Shown here: one piece after another, positions 44,312-55,016 of the stretch | Numbering within the stretch: position 1 is the first letter of the stretch | Layout of the letters: each line of letters begins with the position of its first letter | Origin: Thermocrispum agreste DSM 44070 | GTDB taxonomy: Bacteria; Actinomycetota; Actinomycetes; Mycobacteriales; Pseudonocardiaceae | Direction: 5' to 3' | Assembly (NCBI RefSeq): GCF_000427905.1 | Contig: NZ_ATYX01000006.1 | Coordinates: forward strand, 372,001 to 436,000 | Length of the DNA: 64,000 bases | Translations under genes and position numbers: made by a program | The notes under the pieces: generated by a model | What the model saw: only the letters and a program-made list of their open reading frames with translations | Database searches by the model: none | Told to the model about the DNA's origin: nothing

Positions 44312-45145
44312 ATGGGGAATTTCGCGCGCAGAACGGCCAGGAGCGCGGCCGTTGCGGTGATGGCATGCGCGGCGGCTCTGGGTGCCAGCGCAACCGCGGG
44401 GGCGGCCGACGACCCGTCGGCCAAGACTCCCGTCAAGCCGTTCGTCGTCGGCGGGGAAGAAGCCAACATCGAGGACTACCCGTACACGGTGCGGCTGATC
44501 ACGCCGGACGGGTTCGGGTTCTGTGGCGGCTCGCTGGTCGCCCCGGACAAGGTGGTCACGGCTGCGCACTGCGTCGAGGGCGCCGAGCTGGAGGACTTCA
44601 AGGTGGTGTCCGGCCGGACGGTGATGAGTTCGGACGAGGGCACCGTGTCCGACGTCAGCGACATCTGGGTGCACCCCGAGTACGACTGGAGCGACTTCAA
44701 CCACGACGTGGCAGTGGTGACGCTGGCGGAGCCGGTGGATCAGGGCACTGTGGAGCTGGCGCCGTTGGACGACCCGGCCTACCAAGCGGGCACCATGGCC
44801 ACCACGCTGGGCTGGGGCGACACCACCGAGGGCGGTGAGCAGTCCGACCACCTGATGAAGGTGGACGTGCCGGTGACCTCGGACGAGGAGTGCAGCGCGG
44901 CCTACGGCTCGCTGTACGAGGCGGACGGCATGATCTGCGCCGGCTTCCCCGAGGGTGGCAAGGACGCCTGCAACGGCGACTCCGGTGGTCCGCTGGTGGT
45001 GGGCAACAAGCTGATCGGGGTCGTGTCGTGGGGCGAAGGGTGCGCTCGGCCGGGCAAGCCGGGGGTGTACTCCCGTATCGGCAGCTTCTACGACGAGCTG
45101 CAGGAGCAGATCGGCGGAAGCGAACCGACGTCCCCGCAGAAATGA
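44312..45145 (+). CDS. Secreted trypsin-like serine protease (S1A)
   Basis: 277-residue secreted zymogen. Signal peptide about 1-33 (AVAVMACAAALGASATAGAA), short propeptide, activation to VVGGEEANIEDYPY. Catalytic His in VVTAAHCVEG, Asp in NHDVAVVTL, Ser in GDSGGPLVV. DACNGDSGGP has Asp six residues before Ser, so specificity should be trypsin-like (Arg/Lys). Cys residues fit three disulfides. The ATG at 44312 with GGAGGAG seven bases upstream beats an in-frame ATG at 44297. A tandem duplicate of the frameshifted gene before it. Confidence 0.93.
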   Translation: MGNFARRTARSAAVAVMACAAALGASATAGAADDPSAKTPVKPFVVGGEEANIEDYPYTVRLITPDGFGFCGGSLVAPDKVVTAAHCVEGAELEDFKVVSGRTVMSSDEGTVSDVSDIWVHPEYDWSDFNHDVAVVTLAEPVDQGTVELAPLDDPAYQAGTMATTLGWGDTTEGGEQSDHLMKVDVPVTSDEECSAAYGSLYEADGMICAGFPEGGKDACNGDSGGPLVVGNKLIGVVSWGEGCARPGKPGVYSRIGSFYDELQEQIGGSEPTSPQK

Positions 45146-45203
45146 CGCGGTGACGGCCGGGCGGTAGGCGCGTGACCGCTTGTCGCCCGGCAACGGAGGC
45201 GAA

Positions 45204-45239
45204 GGCAAGGGGCGGATCGTCAGCGATCCGCCCCTTGCC
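45204..45239. terminator. Bidirectional terminator
   Basis: GGCAAGGGGCGGATCG (45204-45219) and its exact complement (45224-45239) form a 16-base-pair stem with a TCAG tetraloop. It separates the protease gene from the convergent PepSY gene and can stop both. Confidence 0.9.
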
Positions 45240-45254
45240 GTTGTCGGCCGATGC

Positions 45255-45734
45255 TCAGTCGTCGTCGTACCGGTCGTCGTCATCACTGTGCCGATCGTGG
45301 TGATCGTCGTCGTACCGGTCGTCGTCGTGCCTGTCGTCGCGGTCGTCCCGGTCGATGCGGGTGACTTCGCCGGTCACGGCGTCGACGTGGACCTCGATTT
45401 CCTGCCGGTCGTGCACCACCTCGACGTCCCACACGGTCCGGCCGTGCTCGGACTCGCGCTCGATGTCGACGGCCGTGCCGCCGCCAATGTGGCCGACGGC
45501 GATCACGGACGCTTGCTCGGCGGTGATTGCCTGGCCGTCGGCGGGAGACCGAGGCGTGGGGTTCGCCGTGCCGGAGTCCGTGGTCGCCGCGGGCTCCAGC
45601 TGGGTGGGCGTCCCGATGGCCCGCTGAGCCGAGGGGGCGACGTTCGTGTCGTCATCGCTCGTCGCGAGCAGGACGCCGCCGGTCACCACGGCGGCCGCGG
45701 CCGCCAGTCCAGCCAGGGTCGTGATTGGCTTCAT
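45255..45734 (-). CDS. Exported PepSY-domain protein with Asp/His-rich tail
   Basis: 159 residues. N-terminal export signal (about 1-27, ITTLAGLAAAAAVVTGGVLL). After a Pro/Thr linker comes a PepSY domain (about 75-130): ITAEQASVIAVGHIGGGTAV, DVEVVHDRQEIEVHVDAVTG. The last ~30 residues are almost only Asp, His, Arg and Tyr, a likely metal-binding or polyanionic tail. AAGGGCGG precedes the ATG. It lies downstream of the two-component pair on the same strand. PepSY proteins near kinases often act outside the membrane as inhibitors or sensors; here that is inference. Confidence 0.85.
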   Translation of the reverse strand: MKPITTLAGLAAAAAVVTGGVLLATSDDDTNVAPSAQRAIGTPTQLEPAATTDSGTANPTPRSPADGQAITAEQASVIAVGHIGGGTAVDIERESEHGRTVWDVEVVHDRQEIEVHVDAVTGEVTRIDRDDRDDRHDDDRYDDDHHDRHSDDDDRYDDD

Positions 45735-45811
45735 GGTCCGCCCTTTCGTCGATGCGGTGTTGGCACCGTCGACGATTCCCTGCCCCGATCCAGCGGCGCG
45801 CTGCCAGACGG

Positions 45812-47086
45812 TTAAGGCAAGCCCAAAAGGTCCATGCGCACGCTGAGGCCACCGCCGGGAGAGGTGCCCAGGGTCAGGCCACCCCCGCTCCGCTCGGCGG
45901 CCCGCCGGGCGATGTCCAGCCCTAGACCGCTGGACCCCGTCCCGGACCGGCCTCGGCCTGCCAAGCCGGCCTCCGGCAGCCCCGGACCGTCGTCCTCCAC
46001 CCACAGCACCGCGCCGCCGCCCGGGCGGGGCTGCAAGCGGACGGTGAAGTCGGTGCCGTCTGGCGTGTGGGCGAAGACGTTGCCCAGCAGGGCGTCCAGG
46101 CTGGCCGTCAGGTCGCCGCGGCTGCACTGCACCGGCAGCGGCCCGGGAGCGATCTCGTAGGCCGGCTTGCGGCCGGTGTCCTCGGCCAGCGCGGCCCAGA
46201 ACTCCACCCGCTCGCGCACCACCTCTGCGGCGTCGCACCCGGCGGCTGGCTCACTGCTGCGGCGGCGCGCCTGGGCGATGACCTGGGTGACCGCACGTTC
46301 CACCGCATCGACCCCGTTGCCGATGCGTTCCGCCTCGTCCGGATCCTGCAGGGCTTCGGCTTCCAGGCGAAGTGCGGTGAGCGGCGTGCGCACCCGGTGC
46401 GACAGGTCCGCCACCGTTTCCCGTTCCTCGGCCAGCAGCTCGTCGATCCGGCTGCCCAGGTGATTGAGCGCTCTGGCCACCACCCCGATCTCGGCGGGTG
46501 CCTTGGTGTCGGCGCGCGCGGTCAGATCACCGCTGGAGAGGCGGTTCGACACGTCCGCCAGCTCGATGGTCGAACGCACCAGCCGCTGCGCCATCCGGTC
46601 GGCGACCAGCAAACTGACCGTCAGCAGCGCGACGCCGAGCCCGCTGAGCACCAGCCATGCGCGCTCCACGCCCGCGCTGAGCAGAGCGTCCGGCACGAAC
46701 GCCCGGATCACCGCGTTGCCGCCGGTGCCGTCGCGGACCGCGAAGACGATTTCCCGGCCGCCGGGAACGTCGGCCGAGGCGCTCGTGCCCCGGCTGCCCA
46801 GCCGCACCAAGGCGCTGTGCGGGCTGGGATGCCCCAGCTGGGTCCCGTCGCTGAGGAAGACCGTGAGGTCGTGAGCCGACGCCTGATCCGCCTGAGCCAC
46901 GCTGACCTCGAGCGACGCCCGGTCGGTGGTGGCGATGAGGGAGCTGAGCGCCTGCGCCTGGGTGGTGGCGGCCTGCACGGCCCGGTCTGCGGCGACGTCG
47001 CGGATCAGGAGCGCCAACGGCACCAGGAACGCCACCAGCACCAGCGACGTGGTGGCGGCGACGAGCAGCAACACCCGGCGGCGCAT
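45812..47086 (-). CDS. Sensor histidine kinase (HisKA)
   Basis: 424 residues. Membrane segment 1 (about 5-28), external sensor domain of ~120 residues (about 30-150), segment 2 (about 160-182, LVLSGLGVALLTVSLLVA), HAMP (MAQRLVRSTIELADVSNRL), dimerisation box VADLSHRVRTPLTALRLEAE with His, and ATP-binding motifs LDALLGNVFAHTPDG, WVEDDGPGLPE and SGLGLDIARRAAERSGG. The start overlaps the response regulator stop (TGATG). Its external domain and the flanking exported PepSY and acidic-tail proteins suggest a cell-surface stimulus, perhaps a metal or charge. Confidence 0.92.
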   Translation of the reverse strand: MRRRVLLLVAATTSLVLVAFLVPLALLIRDVAADRAVQAATTQAQALSSLIATTDRASLEVSVAQADQASAHDLTVFLSDGTQLGHPSPHSALVRLGSRGTSASADVPGGREIVFAVRDGTGGNAVIRAFVPDALLSAGVERAWLVLSGLGVALLTVSLLVADRMAQRLVRSTIELADVSNRLSSGDLTARADTKAPAEIGVVARALNHLGSRIDELLAEERETVADLSHRVRTPLTALRLEAEALQDPDEAERIGNGVDAVERAVTQVIAQARRRSSEPAAGCDAAEVVRERVEFWAALAEDTGRKPAYEIAPGPLPVQCSRGDLTASLDALLGNVFAHTPDGTDFTVRLQPRPGGGAVLWVEDDGPGLPEAGLAGRGRSGTGSSGLGLDIARRAAERSGGGLTLGTSPGGGLSVRMDLLGLP

Positions 47087-47778
47087 CAGCCCTCTGGCGC
47101 AGCGATGCGCACCCCGACACCGCGGATGGAGTGCAGGTAGCGCGGTTCGTGCGCGGTTTCGCCGAGCTTGCGGCGCAGCCAGGACAGGTGCACGTCGACC
47201 GTTTTGTCGGCACCGCCGTAGGGCAACTGCCACACCTCGGCCAGCAACTCGCGCTTGCTGATCACTTCACCGGCGCGTGCGGTCAGGTAGTGCAGCAGAG
47301 CGAACTCCCGTGGGGTCAGGTCCAGGGGCCTGCCCTCCAGGGTCGCCTCGCGGGTGCGTGGATCGATGCGCAGCTGGCCGACCTCGACGACCTGGCTGTT
47401 CTTCTGCTCGCCGCCGCGCCGCAGGACGGCGCGAATGCGGGCATCGAGCTGCGCTGCGCTGAACGGCTTGACGATGTAGTCGTCCGCGCCGGCGTTGAGC
47501 AGCGCGACGATCTCGGACTCGTCGTCCCGTGCGGTGGCGACGACCACCGGAACTTTGCTGGCCCCGCGCAGCATCCGCAGCACGGTCCGGCCGTCGACGT
47601 CCGGCAACCCGAGGTCGAGAACCACCGTGTCCGGGCGGGAGTTCACCGCCTGCTCCAAGCCCGCCATGCCGGTCCCCACCGACGAGACGGCATGGCCGCG
47701 TTCGGACAGCCCACGGATCAACGCGGCGCGGATGGCGGCGTCGTCCTCGATCAGCAGCACGTGCGGCACGTCGTCCAA
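47086..47778 (-). CDS. OmpR/PhoB-type response regulator
   Basis: 230 residues. The receiver has VLLIEDDAAIRAALIRGL, phosphoacceptor Asp in TVVLDLGLPDVDGRTVL, T in VVATARDDE and Lys in DDYIVKPFSAAQLDARI. The winged helix (about 130-228) has LDLTPREFALLHYLTARAGE and TVDVHLSWLRRKLGETAHEP. The start is TTG at 47778; GTG at 47769 is an alternative. Divergent from the acidic-tail gene at 47871, so the 92-base gap probably contains sites for this regulator. Confidence 0.92.
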   Translation of the reverse strand: MDDVPHVLLIEDDAAIRAALIRGLSERGHAVSSVGTGMAGLEQAVNSRPDTVVLDLGLPDVDGRTVLRMLRGASKVPVVVATARDDESEIVALLNAGADDYIVKPFSAAQLDARIRAVLRRGGEQKNSQVVEVGQLRIDPRTREATLEGRPLDLTPREFALLHYLTARAGEVISKRELLAEVWQLPYGGADKTVDVHLSWLRRKLGETAHEPRYLHSIRGVGVRIAAPEG

Positions 47779-47870
47779 CTTAAGCCACTGACGTGCGCAT
47801 TCGGGGGCAACTCACGGCATGATGAGGCTGCCATAGCGCAGTTTTAACCATCGGGGGCCATGCTGGGAGC

Positions 47871-48377
47871 GTGGCCGAGCGGAACAAGACGCGTGTGGCG
47901 GGAGTCGTGCTGGCCTGGCTGCTTGCCGCGGGGGCGGCCACGCTGATCGGCGTCGTCGCCGTGGGTGCGATCGGCAGCGGCATCGTGGACTCCCCCCAAC
48001 GTCCGCTCAGCCAGGAGGAGGTCGACCAGCGCCTGGCCGCGGCACCGGGGCAGGCGCCTGCCCCGCAGTCCTCCACGCCACGGTCGCAGCCCCTGCGGTC
48101 TGCACCCGCGTCGTCGCCGCCTGCCACGAAACCGACGACACGGTCGTTCACCAGCCGCGGGGGCAGCGTGGTGGCCCGCTGCTCGCCGCTGTCCGTGGTG
48201 CAGATCGTGCCCGCGCAAGGGTTCGAGCTCGACGAGGTCGACGACCGCGGCCACGACAGGGCACGCATCCGGTTCGAGTCCGACAATGACGTGCGTGTCA
48301 CCGTCGAGCTCAGCTGCAGCGGGAACACACCGGTCGCGCAGACCAAGGTCGAGACCGAGTCCGACGACGACGATTGA
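47871..48377 (+). CDS. Membrane-anchored exported protein with acidic C-terminus
   Basis: 168 residues. One N-terminal membrane segment (about 11-36, [20 protein letters not shown]), a Pro/Ser/Gln-rich stalk (about 45-95) and a small C-terminal domain with [20 protein letters not shown], two Cys residues (about 104 and 151) that may pair, ending ETESDDDD. No family recognised. Divergent from the two-component operon; with the PepSY gene it frames the system, and both carry acidic ends. The start is GTG at 47871. Confidence 0.75.
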   Translation: MAERNKTRVAGVVLAWLLAAGAATLIGVVAVGAIGSGIVDSPQRPLSQEEVDQRLAAAPGQAPAPQSSTPRSQPLRSAPASSPPATKPTTRSFTSRGGSVVARCSPLSVVQIVPAQGFELDEVDDRGHDRARIRFESDNDVRVTVELSCSGNTPVAQTKVETESDDDD

Positions 48378-48488
48378 CCCGACGATTGACCCGCGGCCGG
48401 TCAGCGGCTCGATGCGACGCCGGGGGTCTCGTGACTCCCCGCGAAGCACCCGGTGTGCGGACGGCGAGCCGCACCTCGCGGCGCTGAG

Positions 48489-48506
48489 CCCGCCGGGTCC
48501 GGCGGG
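48489..48506. terminator. Short convergent terminator
   Basis: CCCGCCGG and CCGGCGGG (48489-48496 and 48499-48506) form a compact hairpin between two convergent genes, four bases past the MBL gene stop. Confidence 0.55.
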
Positions 48507-48510
48507 AGCG

Positions 48511-49188
48511 TCACCAGCCGCGTTCCCACCACTCCGGCAGTTTCCCTCGTTCCGCGCCGAGCGTGGAGTCGTCGCCGTGGCCGGGGTAGAACCAGGTGTC
48601 GTCGGGCAGGACGTTGAAGATCCGTTCCTCGACGTCGGTCATCAGCTGCTTGAAGTTCTCCGGAGTGGTGGTCTTCCCGACGCCACCCGGGAACAGCGAA
48701 TCGCCGGTGAACAGGTGCGGGTGGCCTTCCGGATCGCGGTACAGCAAGGCGATCGAGCCCGGTGTGTGGCCGCGCAGGTGGATCACTTCGAGCTGACACG
48801 AGCCGACCGAGATGGTGTCGCCGTGTTCGAGCAGGAAGTCGGGCGGGACGGGCAGCGGATCGGCGTCCAGCGGGTGCGCGGCCGTGTTGGCGCCGTACGC
48901 GCCGGCCACCGCGCCCAGTGCCTGCCAGTGGTCCCGATGCTGGTGCGTGGTGACGATGGTGCGCAGCGTGGGACGTTCCCGGTCGTAGCCGATCATGTCG
49001 GAGATCCGGTCCGGGTCGTTCGCCGCGTCGATCAGCAGCGCCTCCCCGCTTTCCCGGTCGACAAGCAGGTACGTGTTGTTGTCCATCGGGCCGACCGAGA
49101 GTTTGGTGATGGTCAGCGCGGCGAGCGTGCGCCGCTGGGCGTCTCCGCCAGGCTCGACATGCCCGGTGTAGTCCTCACTGATCCGCAT
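48511..49188 (-). CDS. MBL-fold metallohydrolase (glyoxalase II-like)
   Basis: 225 residues. The metal-binding motif is [15 protein letters not shown] (HxHxDH), with further ligands in [26 protein letters not shown] and [11 protein letters not shown]. The protein resembles short glyoxalase II-like hydrolases and the M. tuberculosis gene Rv1637c next to uvrA. It may hydrolyse a thiol ester such as of mycothiol, but this is inference. Divergent from uvrA. The ATG at 49188 is supported by an AGGAC-like upstream site. Confidence 0.87.
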   Translation of the reverse strand: MRISEDYTGHVEPGGDAQRRTLAALTITKLSVGPMDNNTYLLVDRESGEALLIDAANDPDRISDMIGYDRERPTLRTIVTTHQHRDHWQALGAVAGAYGANTAAHPLDADPLPVPPDFLLEHGDTISVGSCQLEVIHLRGHTPGSIALLYRDPEGHPHLFTGDSLFPGGVGKTTTPENFKQLMTDVEERIFNVLPDDTWFYPGHGDDSTLGAERGKLPEWWERGW

Positions 49189-49427
49189 GCGTGCAGGTTA
49201 TGCCGCGCCGCACCGCCGCTCCACCCCGGGCCGGGGTGCGTCCTCGTGCCCATCGGGCGCCCGTCCGTGGGCCGGATCCGCGGCCGAGGACGGCGCTGCC
49301 GGACGGTCCGCCGGGGTGCGCTGCGGCCACCGCGGGCAAGGATCCCGGACCACCTGCCGGGCGGTCGCTCGATCCGCCGGCCAGCGGGGCGGCGAAGTGC
49401 GCAGGTCGCGGCCGCCCCAGCCGGACG

Positions 49428-49450
49428 TTGTCGGTGCCCGCGCCTAGCAT
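49428..49450 (+). promoter_or_regulatory. PafBC/RecA-NDp-type DNA-damage promoter of uvrA
   Basis: TTGTCGGTG at 49428-49436, eight bases, then TAGCAT at 49445-49450: an exact fit to TTGTCRGTG-N8-TAnnnT. The leader to the GTG at 49516 would be about 58-60 bases. The rest of the 327-base gap 49189-49515 holds no gene I can support. Confidence 0.87.
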
Positions 49451-49515
49451 GGGGGAGGTCGGCGAGTCCGACCGATTGCCGCTGCCGAATCCAATCCGAG
49501 GAAGGGGCCACCCGG

Positions 49516-52371
<2,856 letters not shown>

Positions 52372-52647
52372 CCGCCGAGGCACACCGTCGCCCGGCGCGA
52401 TCCGCGCGGCCCGGCCCACGCCTGGCAGGTCGGTCAGGCCGCTCGCCCACAGCCTCGACCTGGCCGCACTGGCCCTGCCAGTTGCCGATGACGGCGGGTT
52501 CCGGCCGCGCATCGCCGAACTGCGTGGTGACCGGCCAGCTCCCCGCAGGAACAACGGCGGCATGGCCCCGGGCCGCCCAGCTTGCTGAGCAGGGCGGCGT
52601 CTGCTGCTCGGTGCGCCGGCTCGCCCAGGAAGTCGCATACTGGCGCC

Positions 52648-53091
52648 GTGAGCTTGCACGAGTACCGGTTCCGGACGTCGTGGCACGTGGCCGCGCCTGC
52701 GGAACTGGTGTTCCGCGAGGTCACCGACGTGTCCGGCTATCCGCGCTGGTGGCCGGACGTCCGGTCGGTGCTGCGCCTGGACGACGACACCGCGGAAGTG
52801 GTGTGCCGTGCGATGCTGCCGTATCGCATCGTGATCCGCCTGCACCGGGTGGAGGAAGACCCGGATGCGGGCAGGTTGTGCGTCCGGCTGACCGGTGATC
52901 TCGACGGCTCGCTGCGAGCATGGGTCCGCGAACATGCCGACGGCACCGTGCTCGAGATCGTTCAAGAGGTCGTTGCACGCAAACCCTTGTTGCGCTGGTG
53001 CGCCCTGGTGGCTCGCCCGGTGTTCCGGCTGAACCACGCCGTGATGATGAATCGCGGACACCGTGGCCTTCGCGCCCACCTCGCACCATGA
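52648..53091 (+). CDS. SRPBCC-family (polyketide cyclase-like) protein
   Basis: 147 residues with the START-like hydrophobic-pocket fold: YRFRTSWHVAAPAELVFREV, VSGYPRWWPDVRSVLRL, RIVIRLHRVEEDPDAGRLCV and VARPVFRLNHAVMMNRGHRGL. Ligand unknown. I chose GTG at 52648; CATACT lies six bases upstream, the spacing of a leaderless start. The 276-base gap after uvrA holds no other gene I can support. Confidence 0.85.
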   Translation: MSLHEYRFRTSWHVAAPAELVFREVTDVSGYPRWWPDVRSVLRLDDDTAEVVCRAMLPYRIVIRLHRVEEDPDAGRLCVRLTGDLDGSLRAWVREHADGTVLEIVQEVVARKPLLRWCALVARPVFRLNHAVMMNRGHRGLRAHLAP

Positions 53092-53470
53092 TCGGCGGAT
53101 CCCTGCAGCCGCCAGGCCTGCGACGTCCCCGCGCCGACAAGCGTACTGGGCAGGTCGGCGTAGCCACGGGGTCGGAGGCTTGCCGGCAGCGCGCTGGACC
53201 GCGGCGCCCGGCCGGTCGTGCGCATCCCAGCCGTGGGGGCTGGCGGAGCGTGTGAATCCGGGATCCGACGGTTGCCTCGGAGGGCGAACCGTGGCCGGTC
53301 GCCGCGGCTGCGCGGTCGCCGGGTCGTGCGCTCCCGAGGCGCTACGGCCGCCCCCGCAGGCGTACCCGCGGCCTGGCCCGCAGGAAGAGGCTGACGTAGC
53401 CGGACGATGGCTGGCCGACTCCAGCCGTCCACGGTGCGCTCGGCCCGCTGCCGGAGAACCCGTCGAGACG
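53092..53470. other. Gene-free stretch
   Basis: About 380 GC-rich bases with open frames on both strands but no ribosome site or recognisable protein. An Arg/Pro-rich minus-strand frame covers it and looks like composition only. Confidence 0.5.
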
Positions 53471-53504
53471 CCGATGGCCGGAGCGCTGGTGCCCCGGCCA
53501 TCGG
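53471..53504 (-). terminator. Terminator of the dicarboxylate transporter gene
   Basis: CCGATGGCCGG (53471-53481) and CCGGCCATCGG (53494-53504) form an 11-base-pair stem with a 12-base loop, 34 bases beyond the stop of the minus-strand transporter gene. Confidence 0.65.
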
Positions 53505-53537
53505 TCGTGAAATCGCCGCGACGTCGCGCCCGCAATG

Positions 53538-54905
53538 TCAGGCGGTCACCTTCTCCCGCTCCGGCTCGCCCGCGGCGGCCGGCTCGGTGTGGTGATCGTC
53601 CAGCATGGTCTGCTCGTCGAACGGATCCTGTCCGGTCAGCACCCGCCGCGCCTGCTGGCGGTCCAGCTCCCCGGTCCAGTGGCCGATCAACACGGTGGCC
53701 ACCGCGTTGCCCGCGAAATTGGTCAGGGCCCGCGCCTCGCTCATGAACCGGTCGATGCCGACGATGAAGCCGACGCCGTCGACCAGTTCCGGCCGGTGCG
53801 TCTGCAGGCCGCCCGCCAGCGTGGCCAGGCCGGCGCCGGTCACACCCGCCGCACCCTTGGACGCGATGATCATGAACAGCAGCAGCGCGATCTGCTCGCC
53901 GACGCCGAGCGGGCTGCCCTGCGCGGCGGCGATGAACAGCGTCGCCATCGTCAGGTAGATGGCGGTGCCGTCGAGGTTGAACGAGTAGCCGGTGGGCACG
54001 GTGATCCCGACGACCGGCTTGCTCACCCCCATGTGCTCCATCTTCGCGATCAGCCGCGGCAGCGCCGACTCGCTGGACGAGGTGGACAGGATCAGCAGGA
54101 ACTCCCGCGCCAGGTAGCGCAGCAGCTGCCACAGGTTGATCCGGGCGACGAACCACAGCACGGCACCGAGCACCACGAACACGAACACGATGCAGGTGGC
54201 GTAGAAGCCGAGCATGATGACGGCCAGGCTCTTCAACGCCGCCCAGCCGGTGTCGCCGACGACCGCCGCGATGGCGCCGAACGCGCCGACCGGGGCCGCC
54301 CACATGATCATGGCGAGGATGCGGAACACCAGCCGCTGGAAGTGCTCGATCCCGCGCAGGATCGGCGCGCCCGCCGGGCCGAGTCGCTGCAGCGCGAACC
54401 CGGCCAGCAGGGCGATCAGCAAGGTCTGCAGCACCGATCCGGAGGTCAGTGCGGACACCAGGGTTTCCGGAATGATGCCGAGCAGGAACTCCTCGGTGGA
54501 CTCGCCGCCCTGCGCCGACTGCTGAGCCTTGGCCACGGCGTCCGGGTCGAGCCGCATGCCCTCGCCCGGGTGGAGCACGTTGCCCACGACCAGCCCGATC
54601 GCCAACGCGACCGTGGACATGATCAGGAAGTAGGTCAGCGCCAGGGCGCCGACCTTGCCGACCTTGGCCGCTTTCGCGACCGAGCCGATGCCGAGCACGA
54701 TCGTGCAGAAGATGATCGGGCTGATCATCATCTTGATCAGCTTGACGAAGCCTTCCCCGAGCGGCTTGAGGTGCTCGGAGGAAAAATCGGGGAAGGCGAA
54801 GCCCACGACAATGCCCAGCACGACCGCGCCGACCACCGCCAGGTACAAGTAGTGCACCCGGTCTCGGCGAGCCGGCGGTGCGGTGGCGGCAGGCTCCTTC
54901 GCCAT
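53538..54905 (-). CDS. dctA: Dicarboxylate/amino-acid:cation symporter (DctA type, DAACS family)
   Basis: 455-residue inner-membrane symporter. DAACS motifs: LGEGFVKLIKMMISPIIFCT (read in context of segment 3), SSSESALPRLIAKMEHMGVS (Ser-rich re-entrant loop 1), VPTGYSFNLDGTAIYLTMAT (NxDGT), AGVTGAGLATLAGGL, FIVGIDRFMSEARALTNFAG (cation/substrate site with Arg and Asn) and NAVATVLIGHW. It takes up succinate, fumarate or malate with protons or sodium. The ATG at 54905 has GGAGGAGG nine bases upstream. Divergent from a CitA/DcuS-type two-component system that probably induces it. Confidence 0.93.
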   Translation of the reverse strand: MAKEPAATAPPARRDRVHYLYLAVVGAVVLGIVVGFAFPDFSSEHLKPLGEGFVKLIKMMISPIIFCTIVLGIGSVAKAAKVGKVGALALTYFLIMSTVALAIGLVVGNVLHPGEGMRLDPDAVAKAQQSAQGGESTEEFLLGIIPETLVSALTSGSVLQTLLIALLAGFALQRLGPAGAPILRGIEHFQRLVFRILAMIMWAAPVGAFGAIAAVVGDTGWAALKSLAVIMLGFYATCIVFVFVVLGAVLWFVARINLWQLLRYLAREFLLILSTSSSESALPRLIAKMEHMGVSKPVVGITVPTGYSFNLDGTAIYLTMATLFIAAAQGSPLGVGEQIALLLFMIIASKGAAGVTGAGLATLAGGLQTHRPELVDGVGFIVGIDRFMSEARALTNFAGNAVATVLIGHWTGELDRQQARRVLTGQDPFDEQTMLDDHHTEPAAAGEPEREKVTA

Positions 54906-55016
54906 CAGTGCCTCCTCCAGACGTCGGTTGTGCGTGGGTAGCACTATCGGGGGACTTGTGACTCCGGTCACCGTTATGTTCATTCCGTTCACTCACGGCA
55001 CGATCCGGAGGCGGCG

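Noticed and set aside
45240-45247. TTGTCGGC beside the PepSY gene terminator as a fourth damage promoter
   Set aside because: The ninth base pattern is wrong, no TAnnnT lies eight bases further, and it points into the 3' end of a gene.
52962-53501. 180-codon minus-strand frame in the gap before dctA
   Set aside because: Arg/Pro-rich composition, overlaps the SRPBCC gene on the other strand and the dctA terminator, no start signal.
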